Positions 1 through 8,769 of a stretch of DNA of 64,000 bases are shown piece after piece (position 1 is the stretch's first letter; every line of letters starts with the position of its first letter). The position numbers and the translations under genes are program-made. Under the pieces are notes generated by a model. The model was not told the origin of the DNA. It worked only from the letters and a program-made list of their open reading frames with translations, and did not search any database. This DNA comes from Polynucleobacter meluiroseus. Its GTDB lineage: Bacteria; Pseudomonadota; Gammaproteobacteria; Burkholderiales; Burkholderiaceae. Location: contig NZ_OANS01000004.1 in assembly GCF_900205755.1 (NCBI RefSeq), positions 62,001 to 126,000 of the forward strand, in the 5' to 3' direction.

Positions 1-142
1 GTACGCCCGCTCGGTCTGCGGGGGTAATAGGCCTGATGCGATATTCGCCGACCGCTATGCCACCAATCATCACAGGCCAGGCTCTAATATATTCAGAACG
101 TAGGGCGGGATGGGGTTCGGGATTCGGCGTGAGTTGATCCAT
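1..142 (-). CDS. Partial gene, 5' end only (possible GNAT-like N-terminus)
   Basis: An open minus-strand frame starts at an ATG (142-140) and runs off the left edge, giving 47 codons. The visible protein begins MDQLTPNPEPHPALRSEY and later reads YRIRPITPADRAGV. The phrase RIRPITPADRAGV resembles the first strand of GNAT acetyltransferases, but too little is present to assign a family. It is divergent from the MFS gene at 299, so the 157 bp between them must hold both promoters. Function is unknown. Confidence 0.5.
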   Translation of the reverse strand, partial: MDQLTPNPEPHPALRSEYIRAWPVMIGGIAVGEYRIRPITPADRAGV

Positions 143-298
143 GGGGTAAGAAGGGCGAAGAGTGAGGTAATTACACTGTAAACAATACCCTAACTTACCC
201 ATTTAGAAGCGTTCGATTTCAAGAAAAACCCTCCCCTTTAGCGTCGGTAACTGCCGGAATTTACTATAGAATCTGCATAAATATTATAGGAATGCAGA

Positions 299-1585
299 AT
301 GACCGCTCTAAGTCGCCCTCAAATTAAAGTACTGAGCCTATCTGCCCTAGGTGGCATTCTTGAGTTTTATGATTTCATCATCTTTATTTACTTCGCTACC
401 TCAATTGGCGCTTTATTCTTCCCTGCCCATATTCCGGACTGGTTGCGACAGCTACAAACCTTTGGCATTTTTGCAGCAGGCTATTTAGCCCGTCCCGTTG
501 GCGGCATCATCATGGCGCACTTTGGTGATACGCGAGGCCGTAAAAGAATATTCACTTTCAGTATCTTTTTAATGGCGCTACCTACCTTGGCTATTGGCTT
601 GATGCCAACATACGCTGATATTGGTATTTGGGCACCTATTCTGTTACTCACCTTTAGACTGATGCAGGGTGCTGCGATCGGAGGTGAAGTGCCAGGTGCT
701 TGGGTGTTTGTCTCTGAGCACGTCGAGCGCAGACATGTCAGTTTTGCCTGCGCCGTCTTAACAGCGGGCTTAACCGGTGGAATCTTTTTGGGCGCGATTG
801 TGGCCTCGCTCGTGAATTCTTTCTATAGCCATACAGAAATCTTATCTGGAGCGTGGCGTTGGCCTTTTATTCTGGGAGGTGTATTTGGTATCGTTGCCGT
901 GTTGCTGCGCCAGTGGTTGCATGAAACTCCCGTCTTCCAAGCAATGCAGGCCCAATTGCAACGTTCAGAAATTCCTTTGCGTAAAGTCTTGCGCGAACAT
1001 CGACCTGCGATCATCTTGACCGCCTTATTGAGTTGGGTCTTAGCCGCCTCCATCATCACCATGATTCTGATGACACCAACCTTGTTGCAAACGAAGTTTC
1101 ATATTCCTCCTAAGTTGACCTTAGAAGCCAATATGTTTGCGACCCTCTGCCTTTCAGTTGGTTGTCTTACTTTTGGCGCTTTAGCCGGAAAATGGGGAGT
1201 AGGGCGCGTCATGTTGTTTGGAGCTCTTGGTTTGGCAGCTAGCTCATTGTTGCTTTACTATCAGCTGGCTATATCAGCCACTTACCTGCTGCCGCTTTAC
1301 GGACTAAACGGCTTTTTTGTGGGAGTGATTGCCCTTGTTCCTACGATAGGCGTTTTATCTTTTCCACCCGAAGTGCGCTACTCAGGCCTTTCATTTTCCT
1401 ACAACATATCCTACGCCGTATTTGGTGGACTCACACCAATTTTCGTAAGTCTTCTTATACCTTTGAGTTCAATGGCGCCGGCTTACTATGTGGCTTCTTT
1501 GGCAGTATTGCTGCTCTGTATCGGCATCTATTTGTTAATGACAAATGCGCCAATCGCCCGTGTTTTAGAAAAGGCGCAGCCTTAA
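299..1585 (+). CDS. MFS transporter, metabolite:H+ symporter (MHS) type
   Basis: A 428-residue inner-membrane carrier with about 12 hydrophobic segments. The N-terminal LEFYDFIIF stretch and the loop 2-3 motif HFGDTRGRKR (about residues 74-83) match the metabolite:H+ symporter branch of the major facilitator superfamily (citrate, alpha-ketoglutarate, proline/betaine and shikimate carriers). The likely role is proton-coupled uptake of an organic acid or zwitterion, but the substrate cannot be read from sequence. An AGGA about 8 nt before the ATG supports the start. It is monocistronic, with a UUCG-loop terminator about 140 bp downstream. Confidence 0.85.
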   Translation: MTALSRPQIKVLSLSALGGILEFYDFIIFIYFATSIGALFFPAHIPDWLRQLQTFGIFAAGYLARPVGGIIMAHFGDTRGRKRIFTFSIFLMALPTLAIGLMPTYADIGIWAPILLLTFRLMQGAAIGGEVPGAWVFVSEHVERRHVSFACAVLTAGLTGGIFLGAIVASLVNSFYSHTEILSGAWRWPFILGGVFGIVAVLLRQWLHETPVFQAMQAQLQRSEIPLRKVLREHRPAIILTALLSWVLAASIITMILMTPTLLQTKFHIPPKLTLEANMFATLCLSVGCLTFGALAGKWGVGRVMLFGALGLAASSLLLYYQLAISATYLLPLYGLNGFFVGVIALVPTIGVLSFPPEVRYSGLSFSYNISYAVFGGLTPIFVSLLIPLSSMAPAYYVASLAVLLLCIGIYLLMTNAPIARVLEKAQP

Positions 1586-1721
1586 GGAAATAACTGCGTT
1601 AGTTTCTACCTTTTCTTGGGAAAATTCAGGTAAAGCAGTAACAGGTGAAAACAAGGATTGACCTGCGTTGATGCCGATGTCATTTTAGTTAGGATTAGTA
1701 AAAAAAGATGTGATGTAACAA

Positions 1722-1752
1722 AGAAAGGTGCGCTTCGGTACACCTTTTTCTT
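1722..1752 (+). terminator. Rho-independent terminator with TTCG loop
   Basis: AAAGGTG (1724-1730) pairs with CACCTTT (1741-1747) around a TTCG-containing loop and is followed by a T-rich run. It would end transcription of the MFS gene. The rest of 1586-1886 shows only the leader of the next cupin gene. Confidence 0.75.
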
Positions 1753-1886
1753 GGATTGACCCCAGTTTTATTTTCATAACAAGCGTATAGTGAATTTACC
1801 AGTTGCACATTCTCAATACAGCCACTGATTTCGTATGCGTTTGAGAATCCGCAACACCATTGTCATGATTGACAGAGAGATACGCC

Positions 1887-2324
1887 ATGAACGCAAGCAC
1901 TCCAACTGCTCGGGACACCGAGTTTTCACATGTAAAAGCTCAGGACACACAATTTTTACCAGGTGGCTTACGGGACTTCTTTTTGTATCGCGACCTAGGC
2001 GTTGCCAAGGCAACGAATGGCAAGGTGATTGCACACATAGTAAAAGCAAATAAGCCCCCAGTGGAAGGCACTGGTTGGCACTACCATGTGGCTGAGTTTC
2101 AGATTGTGATCATGACCAAGGGTTGGGCACGATTCATGTATGAAGATAAGCCCACTTTAGTAGAGGCTGGTGATGTCGTTCATCAGGCGCCCGGAATTGT
2201 CCATTACCTCTTTGATTATTCACCGGACATGGAATATATCGAAATCGTCGGACCTGCTGATTTTGGGAGCGTACCTGTTGCCGTAGGTCCCGCGCAAGTT
2301 CCACCCGTGACTCCCTGGAAGTAA
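1887..2324 (+). CDS. Cupin-domain protein
   Basis: A 145-residue cytosolic single-domain cupin. The metal-binding motif 1 is visible as WHYHVAEFQIV (two His and a Glu) and motif 2 as GDVVHQAPGIVHYL, as in small beta-barrel cupins that bind a divalent metal. It has no signal peptide. The ATG at 1887 is preferred over the in-frame TTG at 1869 because the extra six residues add nothing conserved and a purine-rich GAGAGA lies upstream of the ATG. It converges on the APC permease gene with only 20 bp between stops. The reaction and ligand are unknown. Confidence 0.75.
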   Translation: MNASTPTARDTEFSHVKAQDTQFLPGGLRDFFLYRDLGVAKATNGKVIAHIVKANKPPVEGTGWHYHVAEFQIVIMTKGWARFMYEDKPTLVEAGDVVHQAPGIVHYLFDYSPDMEYIEIVGPADFGSVPVAVGPAQVPPVTPWK

Positions 2325-2344
2325 GAAAAATCTACTAAGTCGGA

Positions 2345-3709
2345 TTAGTCTGCACCAGTGGTTTGTTTATGGCGTCGCATTCTTGACATTGGGATAAAGC
2401 CCATGAGTAAGGTGCCCACCGCAATAGCTAAAGTCAATTCATTAAAGCCAAGCATGGCTAAGACCCCTACGATCCATAGTGCAATAGCGGAGATGGCCGG
2501 CCATAACAGCATAGTGATAAAGAGTTTTGGTGACGTAATGGCTTGCTTGCGAAAGTTCCAAGCACAGGCAAAACCCGCTAAACCGTAATAGTAAGCCGCC
2601 TGAACTCCAATAATATTGATTGAGGCTGTCATTACTTCCGCAATGCTGCTAGAGCCCAAAGAAAGTAGGAGGGTGATGATGCCAAATGCCGCAATTAAGA
2701 ATGTCGCTAAATAGGGGGTCCGCCAGCTAGCATGCACCTTCGCCCAGCGACTATGAAATACGCCATCGCGTGATTTAGAGAACATGGTGCGCGAGAACTG
2801 CAGCATAGAGGTTTCAATAGTGCCGATAGTAGACAGAATTAAAGCGAGAACTGCAAGGTAACTCCAAGGGCGGGGAATCATTTTCTCAGCCACGACAAAA
2901 ATAATATTGGTACCCGATTGGGTTAGCTCTTCATCGTTGAGGGCCATTAAGGACACACTGGCAAATGCCACGAAGGCTGCCAATATGATGATCATTGCCC
3001 CAACGATACCGAACCCTGGGCCCTTCTCAGGGTTTTTAGTTTCTTCGGTGAGATTGATAGCGACGTCCCAGCCCCAAAAAAAGAACAGGGCAATGACGGC
3101 ACCATTAGAAAAGCTGCTCGGTGTAAACGCCCAAGGAGAAAACTCTGCCCAAGTAAGTTGATGAATCGCGTTTGCACCAAATTTCAGAACAATGCCGACG
3201 CAGCAAATAAAAATGATAGTGAGCTCAATCAAGGTCATCACAATTTGCACTTTAGAGGTCAGGCCAATGCCTCGTACTACCATCAGTGTGATTGCAACCA
3301 GCCAGCCGAGCGCGCACAATGTCACCGCAAATTGAGACTCTGCATACGGAGAGTGAAGAAGCATCAAAGTGGCTGAGCCTGCTGGAATGCTAGCGGATGC
3401 CATAAATAAGGCGGATGCGACTAATATCGTCCAGCCCGCAAAAAACCCGAGCTTGGCATTAAAAATTTCACTTACCCAGGAATACGATGCCCCCGAGTTT
3501 GGGCGGTGCTGATTGAGGTGCATGTAAGCCAGCACGATGCCAATCATTAAAAATCCGCAGTACAGTAAGCTAGCTGGGGCAAGTACGCCCACGGCGGCAA
3601 TAAGGGCAACCAAAGTGGCGGAGATGCTGTAAGAGGGGGCTGAACCAGCAACGCCAATCAGGATAGATTGGACTATGCCCAAGGAGTCCTTTTGCAATTC
3701 TGTTTTCAT
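2345..3709 (-). CDS. APC-superfamily amino acid permease
   Basis: A 454-residue integral membrane protein with about 12 hydrophobic helices. The N-terminal SILIGVAGSAPSYSIS segment and NSGASYSWV further in are typical of the APC amino acid/polyamine/organocation family. Later WGWDVAINLTEETKNPEKG matches the conserved helix 6 to loop region. The role is probably amino acid or amine uptake or exchange across the inner membrane; the substrate is not predictable. It lies about 340 bp upstream of a D-amino-acid-oxidase-like gene on the same strand, with a small plus-strand gene between, so a shared substrate is possible but unproven. Confidence 0.85.
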   Translation of the reverse strand: MKTELQKDSLGIVQSILIGVAGSAPSYSISATLVALIAAVGVLAPASLLYCGFLMIGIVLAYMHLNQHRPNSGASYSWVSEIFNAKLGFFAGWTILVASALFMASASIPAGSATLMLLHSPYAESQFAVTLCALGWLVAITLMVVRGIGLTSKVQIVMTLIELTIIFICCVGIVLKFGANAIHQLTWAEFSPWAFTPSSFSNGAVIALFFFWGWDVAINLTEETKNPEKGPGFGIVGAMIIILAAFVAFASVSLMALNDEELTQSGTNIIFVVAEKMIPRPWSYLAVLALILSTIGTIETSMLQFSRTMFSKSRDGVFHSRWAKVHASWRTPYLATFLIAAFGIITLLLSLGSSSIAEVMTASINIIGVQAAYYYGLAGFACAWNFRKQAITSPKLFITMLLWPAISAIALWIVGVLAMLGFNELTLAIAVGTLLMGFIPMSRMRRHKQTTGAD

Positions 3710-3782
3710 AATTACTTGTTATTGTAATTTTGTATGCGCATAGAATTCCAGTTTCTCATTGAATCGTCTCCTGTTTAAGGCT

Positions 3783-4010
3783 ATGAACCCCATTTTCTCG
3801 CACATCTTAAACTGGTTTAGGCCTGCCGCCTTGCCACCATCTGCTCCTGTGGTAGCGGCAAGGCAACTTATTAAGGCAATCGATCGGGGAGGGATCCCCC
3901 TTAACCCCATGAAGGTAAATCGGATAGCGCGAGATTTGGGGCTTGAAGTTTCAATATCAGCGCCTATGCCAGAGACTATTGAGCGAATACGGCAACTACT
4001 GAATTCCTGA
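3783..4010 (+). CDS. Small conserved-looking hypothetical protein
   Basis: A 75-residue protein with a hydrophobic, proline-rich N-terminus (NPIFSHILNWFRPAALPPSA) and a charged helical C-terminal part. The stretch IDRGGIPLNPMKVNRIARDL followed by PETIERIRQLL resembles a family of short uncharacterised Burkholderiales proteins with the pattern AIDxGGxPLNPxxVNxIAR. That resemblance is recalled, not searched. An in-frame TTG at 3759 would give 83 residues; the ATG is chosen. It lies between two minus-strand genes. No function is proposed. Confidence 0.55.
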   Translation: MNPIFSHILNWFRPAALPPSAPVVAARQLIKAIDRGGIPLNPMKVNRIARDLGLEVSISAPMPETIERIRQLLNS

Positions 4011-4047
4011 GTACGCCCCAGAAAAACGAGATGAGCTCGACTACAGT

Positions 4048-5148
4048 TTATTGAAGCCCAAAGAATCGGTTCGCTTCATCGATGATGGCGTCGTATTCTT
4101 TTAGATTGGGTTTATCGGGGCTACCGCCCTCAATAAACGTGCCGCCTAGCACTCCAATATCTCGGGGAGCAGAGTGAGGCAAATGCTTGGGGAAAAGATA
4201 AAAAGACCGTTTTACCTTTTGATTCGCTTCAGTTTCGCCTTCACCAAAATAAACCAAAATCATATAGTCCATATTTTCAGGAACTTGATCCTTGAGCATA
4301 ATCAAATGCCCCTGAACCGGCACTAGAGTCGCATCTCCCGTTAACTCAATTGCGCCGAGTCCACTACAGTTAAAAATAAACTGTTGGCCCAGTTCATCAA
4401 ACGCATGAATTTTCCCAGGAACGATGGGGATGCGGTGCGCATTGATAAAATCATGTAACTCATCCATGAGAAGTGCGGTATTCATAAAAATGCCGTCATC
4501 ATAGACAACCATTTGGCGAGTTGTACCATTGCCAAAGTTCAGCAGTACATCTTTAGCCGGATTGATGACTTTACCAACATAGGATTCAAGTCCAGAATCT
4601 TCTCTACTATTAAAGTAGCTAGGAACTAAGCGAGCTCCTTTTTTAAAATCCTTATTTTTATTTCTGGCTACATCATCATAAAAACGATAGGCTTCAATGC
4701 CAATTTGGTCAATGATGGATTGCATTTCATGATCGTTATCCATGGAGACTGGAGCTAAAAGACCGCCGGCAATATGAGATGTCAATGAATCTATTTTTTC
4801 GGCATAAATGGTGATATTTGAGTAGCCGCGCTTGATTAAATCGTAGGCAGTAAATAAGCCGACCAAGCCAGCGCCAATAATGGCGATGGGACTAGATTGA
4901 TTTAGTAAGTTATTGGTATCTGGTGAATCTATTAATAAAGAATTAACGTATCTTGCAGATCCAGGACCGAGAGTCCAGCCACTTCCGCCATGACCATAGT
5001 TATGTGCGATAACCTTGCTATTTGTTTTCTCAATACTTAAATTGGGCATGCCGTGTTTCATGGGGCGATAACCCAGAATCTTTTCACCCAAATTGGCCTG
5101 TGCAAGCTGTGGTGGAATGATATTTCTGACTTCAATTGCTTCAGTCAT
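4048..5148 (-). CDS. D-amino-acid-oxidase-like FAD enzyme with permuted motif order
   Basis: A 366-residue flavoprotein with all the landmarks of D-amino acid oxidases but in rotated order. The parts normally near the C-terminus come first: GYRPMKHGMPNLSIE (residues 26-40, equivalent to the substrate-carboxylate Arg segment) and HNYGHGGSGWTLG (49-61, the FAD-contacting loop). The Rossmann dinucleotide motif follows at 90-97 (G92, G94, G97), then HIAGGLLAPV (125-134). The protein ends just after DIGVLGGTFIEGG (330-342) and one helix, where a normal family member would run into the RP motif. The likely reaction is FAD-dependent oxidative deamination of a D-amino acid or glycine-like amine to the oxo acid, ammonia and peroxide. 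It has no signal peptide. An AAGG lies about 8 nt before the ATG. The permutation is read from motif order; activity is inferred. Confidence 0.8.
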   Translation of the reverse strand: MTEAIEVRNIIPPQLAQANLGEKILGYRPMKHGMPNLSIEKTNSKVIAHNYGHGGSGWTLGPGSARYVNSLLIDSPDTNNLLNQSSPIAIIGAGLVGLFTAYDLIKRGYSNITIYAEKIDSLTSHIAGGLLAPVSMDNDHEMQSIIDQIGIEAYRFYDDVARNKNKDFKKGARLVPSYFNSREDSGLESYVGKVINPAKDVLLNFGNGTTRQMVVYDDGIFMNTALLMDELHDFINAHRIPIVPGKIHAFDELGQQFIFNCSGLGAIELTGDATLVPVQGHLIMLKDQVPENMDYMILVYFGEGETEANQKVKRSFYLFPKHLPHSAPRDIGVLGGTFIEGGSPDKPNLKEYDAIIDEANRFFGLQ

Positions 5149-5297
5149 GTAATGCCTTATTCTTGTTTACTCTGACGCAAGTTAATAAAAGAAAATATTT
5201 TTGCCAAGATATATTAATCTGCAAAGTTGAAAAATGAGCTTAAGTAGTACAGGATTACTAGGCTCAATACCCTATGCGCAGTTTAGTAAATTAAGGA

Positions 5298-5313
5298 TGT
5301 CACTTTTGTGACA
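5298..5313. promoter_or_regulatory. Perfect inverted repeat, candidate operator
   Basis: TGTCAC-TTTT-GTGACA is a perfect 6-4-6 palindrome in the 245-bp divergent region between the flavoenzyme (start 5148) and the exported cupin (start 5394). It has dyad symmetry typical of a dimeric repressor or activator site. It differs from the CRP consensus TGTGA-N6-TCACA. The regulator is not identified. Confidence 0.5.
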
Positions 5314-5393
5314 AGAGTACTGATTAAAAAGCGCTTTAGACAGGCGTGCTAGCGCTCATTCTTCCACCATGTGTTATTAGAAAGCAAAAGTCG

Positions 5394-5828
5394 ATGCATT
5401 ATTTTTCTGTTATCTCTGTCGCGTTAATAGCCTCTTTTCTTAGTCTTCAAGTTCAAGCTCAAGCGGATCCTGCTCAAGCCCAAGTCAAAGTAACGCAAAT
5501 ATTAAAAACAACCAAGGAATGGGATGGAAGTCCCTTACCGCCTTACCCGAGTCAAAATCCTGAAATCACGATTCTGAGCTATGAAATACCCGCAGGGGTG
5601 AGATTGCCGGTACACCGGCATCCTGTGATTAATGCCGGGGTTGTCATGCAAGGCAACCTTACGGTGATTTCTGAAAGTGGTAAAGAACTAGTGCTTAAGC
5701 AAGGCGATTCGATCGTAGAGCTAGTAAACCAGTGGCACTATGGCGAAAACAAGGGATCTGAGCCAGTCAAACTCATCATGTTTTATGTTGGTGAGGTGGG
5801 CGTACCTTTAGTCGTTAAGCAGGAATAA
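5394..5828 (+). CDS. Exported cupin-domain protein
   Basis: A 144-residue protein with a Sec-type signal peptide: hydrophobic core VISVALIASFLSLQ and a cleavage-compatible AQA-like site near residues 20-23. The mature part is a cupin barrel with motif 1 LPVHRHPVINAGVV and motif 2 GDSIVELVNQWHYGEN, so a metal-binding periplasmic cupin is likely. A GTG at 5346 is in frame but would spoil the signal peptide, so the ATG at 5394 is used. It lies 78 bp before the ABC-importer lipoprotein gene with no visible terminator, so co-transcription is possible. Function is unknown. Confidence 0.75.
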   Translation: MHYFSVISVALIASFLSLQVQAQADPAQAQVKVTQILKTTKEWDGSPLPPYPSQNPEITILSYEIPAGVRLPVHRHPVINAGVVMQGNLTVISESGKELVLKQGDSIVELVNQWHYGENKGSEPVKLIMFYVGEVGVPLVVKQE

Positions 5829-5876
5829 AACTACTTGTGCCCTGCCCAATTGTTTTAAAGTACTTACTTATTGTGA

Positions 5877-6659
<783 letters not shown>

Positions 6660-6678
6660 TTTTCCAGAAAATACGGAT

Positions 6679-7338
6679 ATGAGTCTAGTAAATATCCTGT
6701 TGGCGCTGGGAAATGGTGTTTTCTATACCGTCGTTGTAACCTTAGTTTGCAGCATGACTGGCCTGACGGTTGGCCTGCTGCTTTCTAGCTTACATCGACT
6801 ATCGATCAGCAGCGTTTCACGCCTCATCGATCTTTATACCTATGTTTTTCGTGGCGTGCCTGTATTGGTTTTACTCTTTATGGTGTATTTTGGCCTTCCT
6901 GGTATTGGTCTCAAGCCACCCCCATTAATGGCCATGGCTCTCAGCCTGGGTTTAGTTGCCGGCGCGTATTTAACAGAAGTATTTCGTGGGGCATTTAATT
7001 CAGTTGACCCAGCAGAAATTCTTGCAGCGCAAGCGATGGGGATGAGCCGCATTCAGGTCCTCAGATATATTGAAATTCCTCAGATGCTGCGTTTTGCCAC
7101 ACCCGGCATGGTCAATGAATTTACTTCCGTCCTGAAGTATTCACCCTTTGCTTACACTGTTGGCATTCCGGAGATTACCAAAGAGGCGATGACCTTAACC
7201 GCCAATACCCTGCAGGGCATTGAGATTTACCTTGCAGTGGGAATTCTCTATTTTTTAATTTACCGAATTCTATTGCTTGGCGTTCAACTGATCCAAAAAT
7301 ATTATGAAATTCCAAGTATGAAAGAAGCTGCGATATGA
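6679..7338 (+). CDS. ABC transporter permease, polar amino acid family
   Basis: A 219-residue inner-membrane permease of the HisM/GlnP type with about five hydrophobic segments. The EAA-loop region is visible as AQAMGMSRIQVLRYIEIPQ (about residues 117-135), which docks on the ATPase. YTYVFRGVPVLVLLF near residue 50 is the usual N-terminal family signature. Its last four bases overlap the start of the ATP-binding gene (ATGA), indicating translational coupling. It pairs with the second permease at 8069 as a heterodimer. Confidence 0.9.
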   Translation: MSLVNILLALGNGVFYTVVVTLVCSMTGLTVGLLLSSLHRLSISSVSRLIDLYTYVFRGVPVLVLLFMVYFGLPGIGLKPPPLMAMALSLGLVAGAYLTEVFRGAFNSVDPAEILAAQAMGMSRIQVLRYIEIPQMLRFATPGMVNEFTSVLKYSPFAYTVGIPEITKEAMTLTANTLQGIEIYLAVGILYFLIYRILLLGVQLIQKYYEIPSMKEAAI

Positions 7339-8063
7339 CAGTCATCGCTATCCGAGAGCTTGCCAAACAATTTGGCGATCAAGTTGTGCTCTCAGGGATT
7401 AATTTAGACTTAGCGCAAGGCGACGTGAAGGTCTTGATGGGTTCTTCTGGTAGCGGTAAATCAACCTTGTTGAGATGTTTAAATCGGCTGGTTGAGCCTA
7501 CCTCTGGGTCGATTCAATTTCAATCGAAAGAAATTTTGGGCCCCAACGTCGATGTGCGACAGTTGCGGAAACAGATTGGTTTTGTATTTCAGCAATTTGC
7601 CTTATATAGCCACCTGACCGTTTTGGAAAATGTCACCTTAGCTTTACGTAAACTAGAGGGCATTGGTCTAAAACAGGCCAATGAAAAGGCCTTGCATGAG
7701 CTAGCTCAATTTGACATGGTGCCCCATCAAAGTAAATACCCATCTCAATTGTCAGGTGGTCAAAAGCAGCGCGTTGCAATTGCACGGGCTTTAGCAATGG
7801 ATCCAGCAGTGCTCCTGCTCGATGAGCCAACCTCAGCCTTAGATCCAGTGATGTCCCGAGATGTCGGCGAGTTGATTAATCGCCTGCACCACAATGGAAT
7901 TACGATGATTTGTGTAACGCATGATCTTGGTCTTGCCAGCACCATTTCTGACAGAGTGCTGTTTTTGGATAAGGGCATTATCCGAGCGGATGAGCGGCTT
8001 GACGTTTTAGCGAGCAATCACTCTGATCCAGAGTTGCAAGCATTCTTCGGCAAGAGGGAGTAG
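7335..8063 (+). CDS. ABC transporter ATP-binding protein, polar amino acid family
   Basis: A 242-residue cytosolic ATPase. It shows Walker A GSSGSGKST (about 36-44), the Q-loop FQQFALYSHLTV, signature motif LSGGQKQRVAIARAL (about 139-153), Walker B VLLLDEPTSALDP and the switch His in CVTHDL. It is closest in architecture to GlnQ/HisP-type subunits. It lies between two permease genes, overlapping the first by 4 bp and separated from the second by 5 bp. It powers import through the 6679 and 8069 permeases. Confidence 0.93.
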   Translation: MTVIAIRELAKQFGDQVVLSGINLDLAQGDVKVLMGSSGSGKSTLLRCLNRLVEPTSGSIQFQSKEILGPNVDVRQLRKQIGFVFQQFALYSHLTVLENVTLALRKLEGIGLKQANEKALHELAQFDMVPHQSKYPSQLSGGQKQRVAIARALAMDPAVLLLDEPTSALDPVMSRDVGELINRLHHNGITMICVTHDLGLASTISDRVLFLDKGIIRADERLDVLASNHSDPELQAFFGKRE

Positions 8064-8068
8064 ATAGC

Positions 8069-8737
8069 ATGACTTCTTGGGGTGCCTTCGAGCGTGACCT
8101 ATTGGAGCAGATGCCTCTCATTTTGGCGGGTCTTGTAAACACTCTGCAATTGGCAGTCATTATCAGTATCACCGGATTTGTATTGGGCATCTTTGTTTTC
8201 TACCTCACACTTAGCAAGAGTGGGTTAGTACGTAATGTCACCAATGGCTACATTTCTTTCTTTATTGGTATGCCCCTGATCGTGCTCTTGTTTTTGATGT
8301 ATTACGGGCTTCCCCAAAGTGGCATTCGCTTGAATCCATTTACGGTTGCTGTAATTGGCTTTACCTTGAATGTGGCTGCTTACAATGCAGCTTACTTAAA
8401 AACAGCCTTTAACGGACTTGATAGCAGTCAGATTGAGGCTGCTACAGCACAAGGCTTCAAGCCATCACAAATATTTCGTTTCATTACGCTGCCACAAGTC
8501 TTGCGTACTTCTGTGCCGGCACTCACAAACCAAGTCATCGGTAATCTTAAAGATACCTCCATCACGTTTTTAATTCAATACACCGAGTTTTTCGCGCGGA
8601 TGCAGGAGTTAGCCTCTACCAATTTCCAATTCTTTAAAGCCTACTTACTTACTGCCTTGGTGTATTTGCTCTTGGTTTCAGTCATTGTGATGCTAGCCCG
8701 CAGCATTGAAAAACGCATGATTATTCCAAGTGCCTAG
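8069..8737 (+). CDS. ABC transporter permease, polar amino acid family (second)
   Basis: A 222-residue inner-membrane permease paralogous to the 6679 gene. Both share the FxGxPLxVLLFLMYYGLP-like N-terminal region (here FFIGMPLIVLLFLMYYGLP) and an EAA loop (AATAQGFKPSQIFRFITLPQ). About five hydrophobic segments are visible. It should form the heterodimeric channel with the first permease. The gap of 32 bp to the adenosine-deaminase-like gene suggests one transcript. Confidence 0.9.
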   Translation: MTSWGAFERDLLEQMPLILAGLVNTLQLAVIISITGFVLGIFVFYLTLSKSGLVRNVTNGYISFFIGMPLIVLLFLMYYGLPQSGIRLNPFTVAVIGFTLNVAAYNAAYLKTAFNGLDSSQIEAATAQGFKPSQIFRFITLPQVLRTSVPALTNQVIGNLKDTSITFLIQYTEFFARMQELASTNFQFFKAYLLTALVYLLLVSVIVMLARSIEKRMIIPSA

Positions 8738-8769
8738 ACCATTGCTCCCAGATTACTTGACTGCAAACT

